DNA from: Leucogyrophana mollusca | Lineage: Eukaryota; Basidiomycota; Agaricomycetes; Boletales | Direction: 5' to 3' | Assembly (NCBI GenBank): GCA_021014945.1 | Contig: MU266488.1 | Coordinates: 1 to 64,000, forward strand | DNA: 64,000 nt | Shown here: positions 10,562-23,185 of the stretch, one piece after another | Numbering within the stretch: position 1 is the first letter of the stretch | How the letters are laid out: every line of letters begins with the position of its first letter | The notes under the pieces: generated by a model | Databases searched by the model: none | The model's input: the letters and a program-made list of their open reading frames with translations, nothing else | What the model was told of the DNA's origin: nothing | Made by a program: the position numbers and the translations under genes

Positions 10562-12725
10562 ATGACGGCCATCCTGTTTCAACTCCAGAGTCTGGGAGCT
10601 TTGGTGGCAGTTGTGGTGGCGGGTTATGCTCTCAGCGTTAAGCTACGTTCGAGGTCTCGGCTTCCTTTACCACCAGGTCCCCCTGGTCACTGGCTTTTCG
10701 GAAACGCTCTCCCCAGGGCCAAGTGAGTAGCCCTTGATAATCACCTCCTTTCGCTTTACTCATGCGGGCAACGCCAACCACCAGCCAGTCGCAACAATTC
10801 GCCGAATGGATCAACACCTATGGACCTATTATTTCTCTGAGGACAGGTCCAAAGATTATGGTAATCATCGGACGCCACCAGGTATGTGTAGCACCCGACG
10901 CATATCCGCAAAGCAGCTCAACATGTCCTACGTACGAAGGCAGCAGTCGACATTATGGAGAAGGAGGGTGGGCTGCTGGCAGACCGCCCTCGGGCTGTAG
11001 CAGCTGGTGAGATTCTGTCGAGGGGCCTGAGGATGATTCTGGCTCCTGCTGGGGAGCAGTTCAGGAGGTTGCGGAAGTAAGTGGCACATTCCAAGATTCT
11101 TATGACGCGGACGCTTGGCTCACGCGCGCTCAGAGCGGCACATACGCATCTCCAAGCCAAAGCGGCAGACTCTTATGCTCCTATTCAGATGGAGAGCGCA
11201 CGCGACGTCATAGTCGACATCCTCGATGACCCCAAACACCACCAAGCGCATGCGAAGCGGTACGCGTTCTCATCTTTGTAACTAGCATTAGATACTCCTG
11301 CTGACGGAACGCCTGGATTTGTAGATATGCAGCCTCTGTAATTTTGAAGGTCACTTATGGCAAGACAGCACGAACAAACAACACAGACAGGGAAATCATA
11401 CTGATCCACAAGATGCTCGGGCGGTTCCAATCGCTCATGAGGCCCGGTGCTGTTCTCGAGAGGTACCCGATTTTGAAATATATGCCAAGATACACGAGCT
11501 ACCTGGAGGAGTGGCGCCAGGAGGAATCACAATTGTTCCACGATCAGCTCGATCGCGTCCAGGATGAACTCGTCAGTCTCTTGCATTGAAAGAGGCTGCT
11601 GGAGCTAATTGTCTATTCTTTGGATAGAACGCGGGAGGCGCTGGCCCGTCTTTCGCGAAGTATCTGCTGGAACACCAAAATGAGCATAAACTTTCGCGTG
11701 AAGAAATGGCCTATCTCGCAGGCTCGCTCTTCGGTGCTGGTTCAGACACGGTCAGTAGCCCTTGACAGGTGACTGCATCTACGACTCACGCTCGTTTTCT
11801 TCCAGACGGCAGTTGCCATAATGGTATTGGTCATGGCTGCTGCACGGTATCCTAAGGCGCAAGCATTGGTGCAAGAAGAGCTCGACAATGTTGTAGGACG
11901 TGATAGAGGTGTGCTCGGTGACGCTATCTCTCGAAGCGACCTAGTCTGACCCATTTTCATGATTTGTCTAGCGCCGACTTTTGACGATCAGAATTCCCTC
12001 CCCCAAATACAAGTATTCATGCTTGAGTGCCTGCGATGGAGACCTGTCACTACCTTGGGTTAGGACGATTGGTTCTGTCGTCGTTATACATTGCTGATGG
12101 TGTATTCTCAAGGTTTCGCTCATCGTGCGCTGAAGGACATTGTCTACGTAAGCCTAAAATTAGTTCCTCTAATCGGTTCCACGGCACTCAACTCTCTTGT
12201 ATGCAGAATGGCTACTGTATCCCGGAAGGAGCCATCGTCTTTGGCAACCACTGGTGCGTTTGCTCTCGTCCTCGTTCCCATTTCATCCTGTTATCCTCAT
12301 ATAATCCACCAGGGCAATCTCGCGCGACCCAGCCGTGTATCCCAACCCAGATACCTTTGACCCCCAACGATGGCTGAACAGCGACGGACAAGTCCGCGAC
12401 GACCTGAAGTTCCCCAGTTTCGGATTCGGACGGCGGTAAGCGGCGCTCAGGGCTCCCCTTCACTCGGCGCTGACGGTATTCGTTGTTTAACTTGAATAGG
12501 ATATGCCCGGGCCAACATATCGCAAATAGATCCATCTTCATCAATGCAGCGCTTCTGTTGTGGTCCTTCAAGATCACGGAAGACCCGTCTGCACCAATCG
12601 ATGAGAGCGGCTTCGTAGACGGTGTCATCGCACACCCCAAGCCATTCGCAGCGAAATTCGAGCCCCGGTTTGGGGACGAGGCACAGCTGAGGAGAGCTAT
12701 GGAGAAATATGCTGAGGGTTTGTAG
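10562..12725 (+). CDS. Cytochrome P450 monooxygenase
   Basis: Twelve exons: 10562-10722, 10785-10881, 10940-11076, 11134-11259, 11325-11571, 11628-11750, 11806-11908, 11972-12058, 12113-12147, 12207-12253, 12313-12435 and 12500-12725. They sum to 504 codons (503 aa), the usual length. An N-terminal membrane anchor (LGALVAVVVAGYALSV) is followed by the proline hinge LPLPPGPPGHWLFGN. The I-helix oxygen-binding motif is AGSLFGAGSDTT, the K-helix ExxR is ECLR, the PERF-type motif is FDPQRW, and the haem loop is FGFGRRICPG with Cys431 as iron ligand. This is an endoplasmic-reticulum enzyme inserting oxygen from O2 with electrons from P450 reductase. The substrate is unknown. The fold is that of the multi-intron E-class P450s expanded in Agaricomycetes. 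All motifs are intact. Confidence 0.95.
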
Positions 12726-14065
12726 TTCCTTGTTTGACGTTTGTACAACTGTAGATCCAGGTATCGCGGTGGGTAGCACGCTGGATAGCGGAAGTAAAAT
12801 GGTTGGCACATCTCATAATATTATAGAAACCTTTCTTTCGTCGCTCTACAGCTCGTGCGTGTGCCAGGGACTCTGCAAGTCCCTTTGATTTTGGGGGATC
12901 CTGTTATTCGAGCATTTGGCCTTAAGTGACTCGTTTTGTGACCTTCCCCGACTCAGCATACACAAGGTTTACGTTGTTTCTCGTCCTCCACACAACGCAT
13001 TTCTCGAACTTTCTCCCCTCGGGTGCACGCTGGCCACTGTACTCCATTCCAGCGGCTGTCCCCACTCCGTCCCCACTCAAACGCGTCGACATTCCCTTCC
13101 ACGCCCTCCATTGGGCAGCTACTTAGTCAGCAACTCTTGACCGTCCGGCGTCAATCTCCTCAGCATCAGTCACAGCGTAACAGAGTGTAACTCCCTCTGA
13201 CTGAGCTTATCTCACGGAGGCCAACGACACCCTTGAACACTGCCGACTGGCTTGCCGAGGACATATCTTTAGGTTGATCACCATGGATGATCCTGTGATA
13301 CCATCATACAATTATCGACGGCTCCTTGAAACATCCAAACGGTTTTTTGTTCATCATCGCGACGCTAGTCGTGCTAGCAGGTCAATTAAAATTTTATTGT
13401 AATAAGCTACATCCTGGCGATCTCTCGTTCAAATTTTAAGGTAAAATATGCAGGTTTTCGAGCTCGACGTCGAAAACAGTGGTGAGGTACCTTTTTGGTG
13501 CAATATCAGTCGATGAAACGCATGCCCAAAAAGGTTCAAAACCCTAGAATTGGGTTATGTCAATCTGCATCGCTGCTTATCGATGTGCTGTCACCACTTT
13601 GTATTTCGGCGGTCATTTGTGCTACACTTATAGTACAAGTCTGAAAATTACTTCTACGGATAGTTGAGATACTGCTCGGCACATTGATATCAGTTTCATG
13701 AGGACTTAGAGGCATTTTGATTGCACGATGCACCGATTAGATTTTGAAATAAGATAAGAAGTGCCCCACACCCGACAACATCTCAATTTCCTGAATTTTT
13801 TTCTCCATTCACTACACCCAAAAAACACTCTAGTACAAGTCCAGTTGGTATACAATAATATGCAGAAGAGTGTGAGGCCATAAAATGTAGTGTTCACTTG
13901 TGGTTGAATAAATGTTGCATAGAGCGGTAGTGTTGCATGGACCCGTCGATAATTGTATGGTGCCTCAAGCCTGTGCACCCGCAGGTCTTGGGGTATATAT
14001 CGAGGCGTTTCAGGTATCGGTTCAGTAGACCTTCGCAGTATCGCCGTCACCTGCAATAGTCTGTG
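12726..14065. other. Intergenic, no supported gene
   Basis: AT-richer spacer between the P450 and the GH89 gene. Short frames near 12916-13140 and 13706-14056 show no family resemblance. Confidence 0.5.
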
Positions 14066-16374
14066 ATGTTGCTGAGAGGTCTCTGGCCCACCTCTGTGGT
14101 TCTACTGGCGAGTTTTGTCCTTCGCGCTGTGGCCGTAAGCAGCCTCGCTGGTATCTATTCTCTTGTCCAGAGACGCATACCTGCTCATGCGAACTCCTTC
14201 ACCTTCACCCTCGCACCCGTCGGCGGCTCCAGTTTCGACTCGTTTACTTTACGCGATGGGGAAAACGGTGGGATTCAAATCGACTGCGGATCGGTCAGTG
14301 GTTGTGCTCGGGGACTGTATACGTGCGTTTCTCCTCTGAAGCTGAGTATATGGTCAGAGCGCTATATTTCATACATAGGTACGCGAGTGAGATTGGAGGC
14401 GTGGATATCTGGTGGACCGGATCGCGCCTCGATAGGCTCCCAGCCACATTACCCCCTGTTGGGGCACCAATCACGCGTTCCGCCATTGTCCCGTATCGCT
14501 ATATGTTTAATACCGTCACGTTCAGCTACACTCTCGCGTTCTCGACTTTCGAAGACTGGGAGCTTCTCATAGACTGGATGGCCTTACGTGGCGTCAATCT
14601 TCCCTTAGCATGGGTTGGGTTCGAGTATACACTATCCGAAGTCTTCCATGAGGTGGGGCTCACAGATGATGATATAGCTGATTTCTTCTCGGGCCCGGCG
14701 TTCCAAGCCTGGAATCGATTTGGGAATATTCAACATAGCTGGAGTGGTACATTGCCGACGCAGTGGATCAATGATCAATTCGCCTTGCAGCAACAGATCG
14801 TCCCGCGCTTGGTTGAGCTCGGAATGACCCCCGTGCTCCCTTCGTTCACAGGTTTCGTACCTCGCGCCATGCACTCTCTTTACCCAAACGCATCTATCGT
14901 TAACGGAAGCCAATGGGCCTATTTCGATCCGCTCTACACCAACGACTCATTCCTCGAACCCTTCGACCCACTCTTCACCACGATGCAGACTTCCTTTATT
15001 GAGAAACAACAGGCAGCGTTCGGCAACGTGTCCCATATCTACACGCTCGACCAATACAACGAAAATAATCCATACAGCGGCGATACTACATATCTTGCGA
15101 ATATCTCCAGTGCGACGTTCGCTAGCCTAAGGGCGGCAGACCCGCAGGCGATATGGCTTATGCAGGGCTGGCTATTCTACGCGATGGAAAGTTTCTGGAC
15201 TACAGATCTCGTTGAGGCGTACCTTGGCGGCGTTCCCGGAAACGATAGCATGATCATATTGGATTTATGGAGCGAAGGGCAGCCCCAGTGGGAGCGGCTG
15301 AACTCATATTACGGGAAGCAATGGGTGTGGTGCGAGTTGCACGACTATGGTGGAACCATGGGGATGGAGGGCGATTTTTATAATGTCACCGCCAGTCCGC
15401 TAAACGCCCTTGCCGCATCCGAATCGATGGTGGGAATGGGGTTGACACCAGAGGGGTTAGAAGGCAACGAGATCATCTACGACGTTCTCCTCGACCAAGC
15501 TTGGTCACCCACGGTGATCAACAAGACTGCTTACGCGTCAGCTTGGGCTTCACGGCGTTATCCCATCTCGCAACTCCCGTCGGGAGCTGTCTCCGCGTGG
15601 GACATTCTCGCCTCGTCTGTGTATGACAACCAGAACCAGCTTGTGCAAACACCGCCGAAAAGTCTGGTCGAGCTCACGCCTGCGATCTCTGGTCTGACGG
15701 ATCTTGGAAGCATAGAGGCGACTCTGCCTTTCTACGACACAAACACCACCCTTGTCCCTGCGCTGAAAATGCTCCTTCAAGCCCGTAACGAATCGGAGGT
15801 GCTGACTGATGTTCCAGAGTACCAGCACGACCTCGTCGATATCGCGCGTCAGATACTCGCCAACCGCTTTACCGATCTCTATAACACTCTTATCACCGCA
15901 TACAAATCACCGAGCACGACCTACGAGGATGTTTCGGCTGCAGGCCGTCCGATGTTGGAGCTCATTGCCGATCTAGATTCGGTACTGCTCACCAATGAAA
16001 ATTTCCTTCTTGCTCGATGGATTAACGCGGCCAGGAGCTGGGCTGTGGGCAATGCCACATATGCTGACTACCTCGAGTATAACGCTCGGAACCAAATTAC
16101 TCTATGGGGTCCGCAAGGTCAAATCAGTGACTACGCATCGAAGCAGTGGGGCGGCCTTGTCGGTACATATTATGCTTCACGTTGGGAGGCATTCATCAGT
16201 TACCTTGTGGAGGTGAAAGAGAATGAAGAGCCGTATAACGCGACTTTTGTTGCGGAAAAGATGTTGGATATTGGTTTGCAATGGGATAACGAGACGTGGG
16301 CGGGGAGCTGGGGGACTGAGGGGGATTCATGGGATGTAGCGGAGAGGCTTTTGGAGAGGTGGGGATTGGTTTAG
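14066..16374 (+). CDS. Alpha-N-acetylglucosaminidase, GH89 (NAGLU-like)
   Basis: Two exons (14066-14322 and 14379-16374) give 750 aa. The first ATG is at 14066. The N-terminus is a signal peptide (LLASFVLRAVAVSSLAG). The family's small N-terminal domain is followed by the catalytic barrel with VPYRYMFNTVTFSYTLAFST, WMALRGVNLPLAWVGFE and WVWCELHDYGGTMGMEG. The glutamate in DQYNENNP (Glu314) and the one in GLTPEGLEGNE (Glu444) align with the acid/base and nucleophile known in human NAGLU (Glu316 and Glu446). A helical C-terminal domain ends with the family motif QWGGLVGTYYASRW. Many N-glycosylation sequons fit a secreted or vacuolar enzyme. It should remove terminal alpha-linked GlcNAc from glycans or glycoconjugates. 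The gene appears intact. Confidence 0.95.
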
Positions 16375-16936
16375 GTGGGAGGCGGGACCTAGTAAACGGA
16401 ACTCAGTTGATAGAGTGGTACCTCCGATTCACGCAACTTAAAGTTACAAAGTTGACAGTCTCTCCAAGCAAGCCAAGGAAGAATGAAGGAAAAGCTTGAA
16501 GGCAGTTATTCCTTATGGAATAGAACGTTGGAAACGTGCTGGGAAAAACCTGTTCGGCAGGCGCTGTTGGATTCTCGTTTTCGTGAACGAATAGAACTAT
16601 CCCACCGAGCGAGACCTAGAGAGGTGTACCCGTCGTTCTCTCCATACGTGTTCCGATCGTATGCCAGTGCGTCTGAAAGGAGCGCAGAGGCAGGCTGAAG
16701 AGGTCGAGCGCCAGGTGACAGGGAACGTGTGGCGAGGGCGTAACTATTCTTGCAATTGCATGATTGCATCCACAACGAGGCAACGACATGAATTGTGCTA
16801 GATTTGAAAAAGTGCCTGGCAGAGGGTTTCGAAACTTTCGATGCTTGTGCGTCGGTCACGTGTTAGTTAGGCAAAGAGTTCAACAGACCTTATGTGGCAG
16901 TGTTCTTGTTCCTTTACTCCTTTCCTGCTACACATA
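16375..16936. other. Intergenic, no supported gene
   Basis: A minus-strand frame at 16506-16859 has no recognisable domain and probably occurs by chance. The rest is the GH89 3' flank and the BTB promoter. Confidence 0.45.
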
Positions 16937-18596
16937 ATGGGGAGAAAGGGTCGGTCACAAAAAATTGGTGATCATCCCGATGAAAATACCATCGGTGCTG
17001 ATAGCACTGCGGCTCCCCCTGAACCGCTTCTGCGCCCAGTCACTCCTCGTAGCCATTCGGTCGACTCGGATGTAAGTAATCCAGAGACAGTTACTCGTGC
17101 GTGAGGCCAGACAACTTTGTTTATTTTCACTCCTTACAAACTCTTCCCCCCCGGTCCCGTCAGCTCAGGACACTGGCGTACAGGAGGTCCCGGCGAACGG
17201 CACTAAGCTTGGTCCAGCCTTTAATGCTTTTGATGAAGGGGACCCGATCCATATCGGTTGCACCCTGTACTATCAGAGTATCTCTGCTATGCCGCATTAT
17301 CGCGGCGCATCCTTTGAAGTTCTCGTTTCCATCCATGTTTGTACAGAGATAGTAACTCATATAACATTTTAGGAACTCCGTGTACAGGACTACCACCAAC
17401 GATTGAGACCCCTGAGTGTTTCGGACCCATCGCCCTGTAGTATCTTTACCACCCAGAAGGTCGATCCTTCTGAGTCATGGTCTCGTCCGGCCGAGAAGCT
17501 AGCAGATCCGTCCGCGTTTTCGGTACCGCCAGACGACGAAGAGGACGCTGACGAAGACACTGATGAAGACGGCGACGCCGAAAGTCCAGAAGAAGACGCT
17601 TTTCCCACTGTAGAAGATCCACGGCTTTGCATCCGATGGGAGGGGCTATGGTTCGCAGACGGCAACGTAATCCTTCACGTTGCAAACACCATCTTCCGAG
17701 TCCATCGCTCCATCTTATCCACTCACTCCAGCGTCTTCGACGAGATGTTCAGCATTCCCCCACCGGAAAACGCAGAGACCTTCGCAGATTGTCCCATCGT
17801 CCACCTCACAGATACTCGTGCGCAGGTTAGGCACCTACTCATGACCCTCTATTACCCTTTGTAAGTATCACGGTATTCGACGGCGAATACAGTCTAAATG
17901 TGATCCCCCCAACAAATTAGTCACTTCCATGACTATGCCGATTCGTACGCCTTCCTCGATGACATTCTCCGAGCCAGCACGAAATACAACATCGATAATT
18001 TGCGTAAAAACGCCATTGCAAAACTCTTGCCCAGCTTCCCGAACACTTTGGCGGGATTTGACAGCATAGTTCGATCCCCCACGCGTCTACGCGAGTCGAA
18101 GCGACGGGCAATGGCCGTCATCAACCTCGCACGCTCCACAGGCTGCCTTGAGATGCTTCCGTCGGCATTCTACTTTTGCTCTCGCCTTCCGGTCCATACC
18201 ATCCTTCGAGGCAACGGCGTGACTACAATCTGTACTGACGATGCTGCAAAGTGCATCATTGGACGCGAAAAGCTCCTAAAAAAATGGGACAAACGAACTC
18301 ACGCGTTTCTATACGATAAAAATCTCGTCCCACGCCATGTCTTCGCCGTATGTCCCGACTGTCCGGAGTCGGAGAGTGAGAAGGTTGCCCATACACTCAA
18401 GTTTTTCCAGGAGAAGGATACAGCCAGACCTTTTGGTCTGGAGCTGTTTGAGGACTGGGACCGCATTGGAGTGTGTCGGAACCTTGCGGTGTCATTGGAG
18501 GCGAAGCATCAAAAGGCACGAGAGAAGCTTTGGGAGATGTTACCGGAAATATTTGGGCTGGGGAGCTGGGGGGAGTGCAAAGAAGTTTCGCCGTGA
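16937..18596 (+). CDS. BTB/POZ domain protein
   Basis: Four exons (16937-17071, 17169-17336, 17373-17860 and 17921-18596) sum to 489 codons (488 aa). The second intron as drawn is only 36 bases; an alternative donor at 17319 would make it 54 bases and remove six residues. After a disordered, acidic N-terminus (DDEEDADEDTDEDGDAESPE) comes the BTB fold: WFADGNVILHVANTIFRVHR, SILSTHSSVFDEMFSIP, IVHLTDTRAQVRHLLMTLYY and the helix YAFLDDILRASTKYNIDNLR. The C-terminal part (NLARSTGCLEMLPSAFYFCS, then a His/Cys-containing region) is typical of a very large Agaricomycete family. Some BTB proteins serve as Cul3 ligase adaptors, but the role of this fungal group is not established. Confidence 0.85.
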
Positions 18597-19119
18597 TAAA
18601 CTCGCGAATATGCTGTGTGATAGATCGTGTCGGTGCTGAAGAAGGTGAGCGTTTGAAAGATTGTTGACACGCGCGAGCCATAATTTATTTGATTGCGATG
18701 AGAAGCAGGAGAAACTGGAATGAATACCGGTCAGCTATGATCCACGGGAGACCTTGTCCTTGTGATCCCCCATTTGGATACAGAGAATACGATACAACAA
18801 GTTCGTGGTGCGGCAGAGATACTGAACATTGGCTTGGGAGGGGAAATTACTTGTATAACAGTGGAGATGTTATTTTGTGACTCATAAAATTGTAAAAGGA
18901 CGAGGCCAATGCACAGCGTTGTAGAATTAGACCCTCGAGCTCGAGGATAGAGGCGGTTTTCTGCTGGCGAGAAGTGAGCCCCATGCTATCTGGGTCTCGG
19001 GTTTGATATCGCAATATCCTTGCCTCAAGCGGCCGTTGAAAAATATTCTAGTACAATAGAGGCATAACGGATCATTGACCTAGCATGAAAAACACCTCCT
19101 ATAAACTCCATCGTTAACG
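18597..19119. other. Intergenic, convergent 3' flanks
   Basis: Space between the BTB gene (plus) and the DUF6533 gene (minus). Nothing else is seen. Confidence 0.5.
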
Positions 19120-20738
19120 TCAAGAATGCTCTGGGAGAACAGTCATGGGAATGGAAGCGAATTGCATGCTTGAGACCGTATATGCGTCGGTAGACCCCGA
19201 CTTGTCTGCATCACGCAAATCGAACATGATGCGTGATGCCATTACGCCGTGCAAGACACCTTGGAACCTGCGCAAGAACATTCGGTGGTTTATATCAAAG
19301 CTGATGGACATACTCACACGTCCAATAATCCAGCCCACCCCGCATCGAGCTATTAATGACAACTATCAGGTTTTATGCACGATATGGGAAATAATCAACC
19401 CACTGGCAAAACGAAGAAGACATTGTTCACGACGGACATGGCTGCAAACACCAAGGTGAGTATTCGGGTTAGCTGGGCACCACGCGCACTCACTGAACAG
19501 TGAGGCAGCATATACCAGGTTCCCTTGACGCAAGGAGGTCGCCAGGCGGTTACGGGAGCTCGCACCTAGCGACCGCCTTACCAGCCCGTGGTAGATCGTT
19601 AAGCACAAAACCACTGATAGTAACATGGTGTAAAAGATTGCAGGCGTGACACAAATACAAGGAAAATTTACCAAGTTCAAAAAATGCCACCCCGGAGAAA
19701 GCCCCGGTGATCAGGAAGTCTTCGCTCGCTGCTCCACTCTTGGCCGCTGCGGCCGCAGAAGGGGAGGACTCTGCCTCCGACGAGGAGCAAACGCTATAGA
19801 GGTCAAGAGACATGGAGACCCCCGCGCAAATGGCGACAGCGATGGAAACTAGCTTCAAGATAGTACACAGGCTTAGCACGGTGAGGAAGGTACTCGCAGG
19901 ACAAGGTCCCACCGTGTAGAGTGTGGTCAGGGTGTATTTTACAATTTTGTTGTCGTTCCATAGAGCAAGAGTGCGAATGAGAAGGAGGGCTGTCCAGTTG
20001 GAGCAGTAAGTGCATATTAGGTAGGGCAGGAACACCTTCAAAACCTTCCGTGACCACCATGATAACGAGTAGTATACCTGATGAGATGTCACGGTCAGAT
20101 GTCAAAATGAAATCACTGGATGAAGCTCATGCCCACATCCGTAAGTCTTGTAAAGTGGTAAGCACTAGAAGATAATTTGAGCGAGAACGTCATGAGGCTG
20201 GCTTAGAACACACAGTATACAGTGCTAAGTGGGGAGTGACCGAATCTGACAGCTACACTCAGCTATTATCGGGTGTGAAGGGGAATTATCTTACGCACCA
20301 TATATTGCACATATGAAACCTACGAGAGGGAGGTATCTTGTCAGGATGAACAGAGCGTGAGCAAAACCCCAGCGACGCCTTAACCACATAACGCGGAGCT
20401 GCACCATATGGCAATTTCCTCAATATAGTGACGGCTTCTGAGAAGAAATGAATCATCTGACCTCGTCATCAAAAGTCAAACAGTAATCAAAGAACTGTAC
20501 ATGAAGTGTGTCAGTCGTAACTTCTCGAGACGCGACATCATTAACGGCGCTCACCCATAGCGCTGCTGGTGCCACTTCAAAGACGTCAGTAGGTCCCCAA
20601 AACGCGGAGCCCCAGTGATGATACGTACATCTGCAATACTGGGAACTTGTCAATCATCCAGATCTATCAGTGAACAAATGAACATACTTTGACGATCTGA
20701 GAGTGTTCCTCTAGCGTGATGACTTCTGAATCGCTCAT
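19120..20738 (-). CDS. DUF6533-type multi-pass membrane protein
   Basis: Only parts of this minus-strand gene are certain. A likely start is the ATG at 20738 (MSDSEVITLEEHSQIVK), followed by a GTATGT intron. The DUF6533 signature is split by a 63-base intron (20461-20399): FFDYCLTFDDE joins to LRVMWLRRRWGFAHALFILT. Later segments fit the family's transmembrane order: CSNWTALLLIRTLALWNDNK, then AIFYTMLLSVVLCLTIYHG, then the family's end FLRRFQGVLHGVMASRIMFD. The stop is at 19120. These proteins of about 300-350 aa have six or seven helices, are found in great numbers in mushroom-forming fungi and have no known function. The second exon (about 20630-20545) reads in a different frame from the predicted first exon, so the 5' model needs transcript support and the gene could be slightly damaged. 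Confidence 0.6.
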
Positions 20739-21949
20739 CTTCGGTGCAAATGGCTCTTGAGTTGTTTGCTCTGACGATCGCCTTTATGGTTGGGAGCAAG
20801 GCGCAAGCGGAACAATCCCCTATCCCACAACGCGAGATCAATCCTGCCAAGGACGCTACGTGGGTATGCTTACTGTCCGCCGCATCATGTGGAGCATGGG
20901 AAGATAATTGAACACACCTTGAATTCAGGCTTGGCAAGAGGCTGGCTTGAGTCCATCGGGACGAATGTGCTCGAACGTCCCTTGGACTATAATAAGGAAG
21001 ATGGGACCTTACCGACTGTTTGATCCCCCCGGCCCTCCTCAACTGCTTGTGGGAAACCAGTCGGAGGGTCGGTAATATGAGATGTGCTCGAACGATGCGC
21101 CCCCAATAGCAACGACGGCTTCCATCACTCACCTCAAGCACGTTCGTGATCGAACATTGATTACCACTAATGATAGATTAATCATGCTGTGTTCATGAGA
21201 AATATTCAATTGACGGCCAGGGGATAGCAGCCGAGGAACTCATACCCCGCTGCGCCATTGAAAGGCATCAGACATCATGAAGTCATCGAAATCAGAATTC
21301 CGATGAGGGGTGACGAGGATAGCCTCGGTATCGCAGCATTGGGGGATGTGCACCTAGATGAGAAGACGACAGGGCATCCATTCATTTTGCAACACGTAGA
21401 GTCCGGGTATCATGATGGTCGGAGCCCCTTGCACCAAACTCTCCCCTGGTATGGCTTGGATATGGACACTGAGCTTATGGGAGAAGACATTAAGAGCCTA
21501 CGGGTAAAGTAAACGGGCTCGAAGAACGTCCAAGCTAGTACGTTCAAGTTCGAGGTGGCAATTTGGACTCGCAAAGAACAAGAACCAGTGCCTCGGCTGG
21601 TCGCGTGAGGCAATTTCACGGAGTTTCGCACGACTGCAACTTCAGCAACTTTGCAGGACCAAGAGTTCTGCTCAAGGTCTGGTCTACCACTAGGTCCACT
21701 ACTCTCCTGCCGGATCCCTTGGCTATTTTCGGACTCCCTACCATCATGGAGCTCTAGGGTCACGGAAAATAGACTGGGTTGTTGTCTAGTTCCGACTCGT
21801 GGGCGTGGGGCGCAGTGGCAGTGGCTCGCCCGAGTCGTGGTATCGCATCACAGGAGGCACCAGAATCTTCGTGGTTCGGCCCTATTTTTGAATGATGCCA
21901 GCGGACCCGGGAATATCATTTATATCTCGATTCTTCAACCGCTCACACA
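20739..21949. other. Intergenic, divergent promoters
   Basis: This lies between the DUF6533 gene (minus) and the methyltransferase (plus). The long minus frame at 20650-21141 has no domain and overlaps the DUF6533 gene's first exon and first intron, so I do not call it. Confidence 0.5.
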
Positions 21950-23103
21950 ATGACATCCATTACAGACCCTTCACGGATACCTGCTCTTGACGAGCGATTT
22001 TACAGCCTCGATGCCGAAGAACTCGAGTTCTTCAAATCTCAGACTGGTATCGACAATGACGAGCAGCTGAAGACGCACATTGTGGATGTTCAGGCGAAAG
22101 CGCACGAGGTTCGCTCGGATCCCACATGTGCTATTGACACAGTAGACCAGGTTCTCTAACGTTCGGTATCTACTTAGATACACCCTTATCACTGCATACG
22201 TCGTTTCGCGTTCACTAAGTGCGTGAGCTCCGCGCGTTGCGTTGGCTCGTTCGCCGTCTGATGCCCCGACAGGCTCAAAATCTCCCGTCTGCCTGCGTAT
22301 AGCCGCGTGATTGAGATCGGTCGTGAACGCGATGACGCCATTCTTCTTGATGTTGGCTGTTGTTGTAAGTGCGTCCCATTATTGTGGCCTCTCCTGTTGA
22401 CAGCTTGCCTTCCACGTAGTTGGAAACGATGTTCGAAAGGCTGCCGCCGATGGCTTCCCAATCAGCAACATTCTTGCCTTGGATTTGCGCCCAGGTGGGT
22501 CTTGTGTGGGTCCGGTGACATAATTTGCCTTGAATTTTCTCTACTCGCGGACGCCATGTTACAGAGTTTTGGGAGCTGGGACATGAGCTGTTTAAGTCCT
22601 CCCCCGACACGTTCCCTGTACCCTTCATTGGCGGCGATATCTTCGATCCCGCCATCTTAGAAGTCGTATCCCCTGATTACCGGCCTATGACACAAACTCT
22701 AACCCCAGCCCTCACGTCACTCACGTCTTTGAATCCTCTCCGAGGACGTGTGTCTATCATTCACGCATCCTCCATGTTCCACCTATTCGATGAGAAGCAA
22801 CAACTGCACCTTGCGCGCGCCTTGGGTAGCCTACTCAGTCAGCAGCCTGGCTCTGTGATATTCGGCGTTCATGGATCAATGCCCGAGACTGGTATATTGC
22901 CCTCAGCGCCGAATTCTCACGGGCAACCGCTTTTTTGCCATAATCCGGATAGCTGGCGCGCGCTGTGGGATGGGGGCGTATTTGCCAGAGAAAGTGTTTG
23001 TGTCGAAACGGAGCTGAGGGAAGTGTCTAGGGGCGATATGGCGGTCATTACTGGGCCAAACGCGAAGTTCTGGGTGCTGATCTGGTCGGTTACTAGAATC
23101 TGA
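21950..23103 (+). CDS. SAM-dependent methyltransferase, class I
   Basis: Five exons (21950-22108, 22178-22218, 22273-22364, 22420-22494 and 22565-23103) sum to 302 codons (301 aa). Conserved points are HPYHCIRRFAFTKLKISRLP before the fold, the SAM-binding motif I in ILLDVGCCFGNDVRKAAADG, motif II around ILALDLRPEFWELGHELFK, and VSIIHASSMFHLFDEKQQLH after a short insert. This arrangement is that of a fungal group which includes the methyltransferases of meroterpenoid pathways, and many uncharacterised basidiomycete homologues. It would move a methyl group from SAM to a small molecule; the acceptor is unknown. It converges on the oxidase gene with only 82 bases between stops. It appears intact. 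Confidence 0.85.
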
Positions 23104-23185
23104 ATTGGGATCGAATAATGGGCGACATGCATTACACTTCACGTTGAGCTTTTCTCAACGAACACAAAGAAAGTCGCAGGACCTA

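Noticed and set aside
13520..13560. tRNA-like B-box sequence (GGTTCAAAACC)
   Set aside because: The match to the tRNA B box is imperfect and no matching acceptor stem or A box was found nearby.
20650..21141. 163-codon minus-strand open frame
   Set aside because: No domain, no start context, and it overlaps the first exon and first intron of the DUF6533 gene in another frame.
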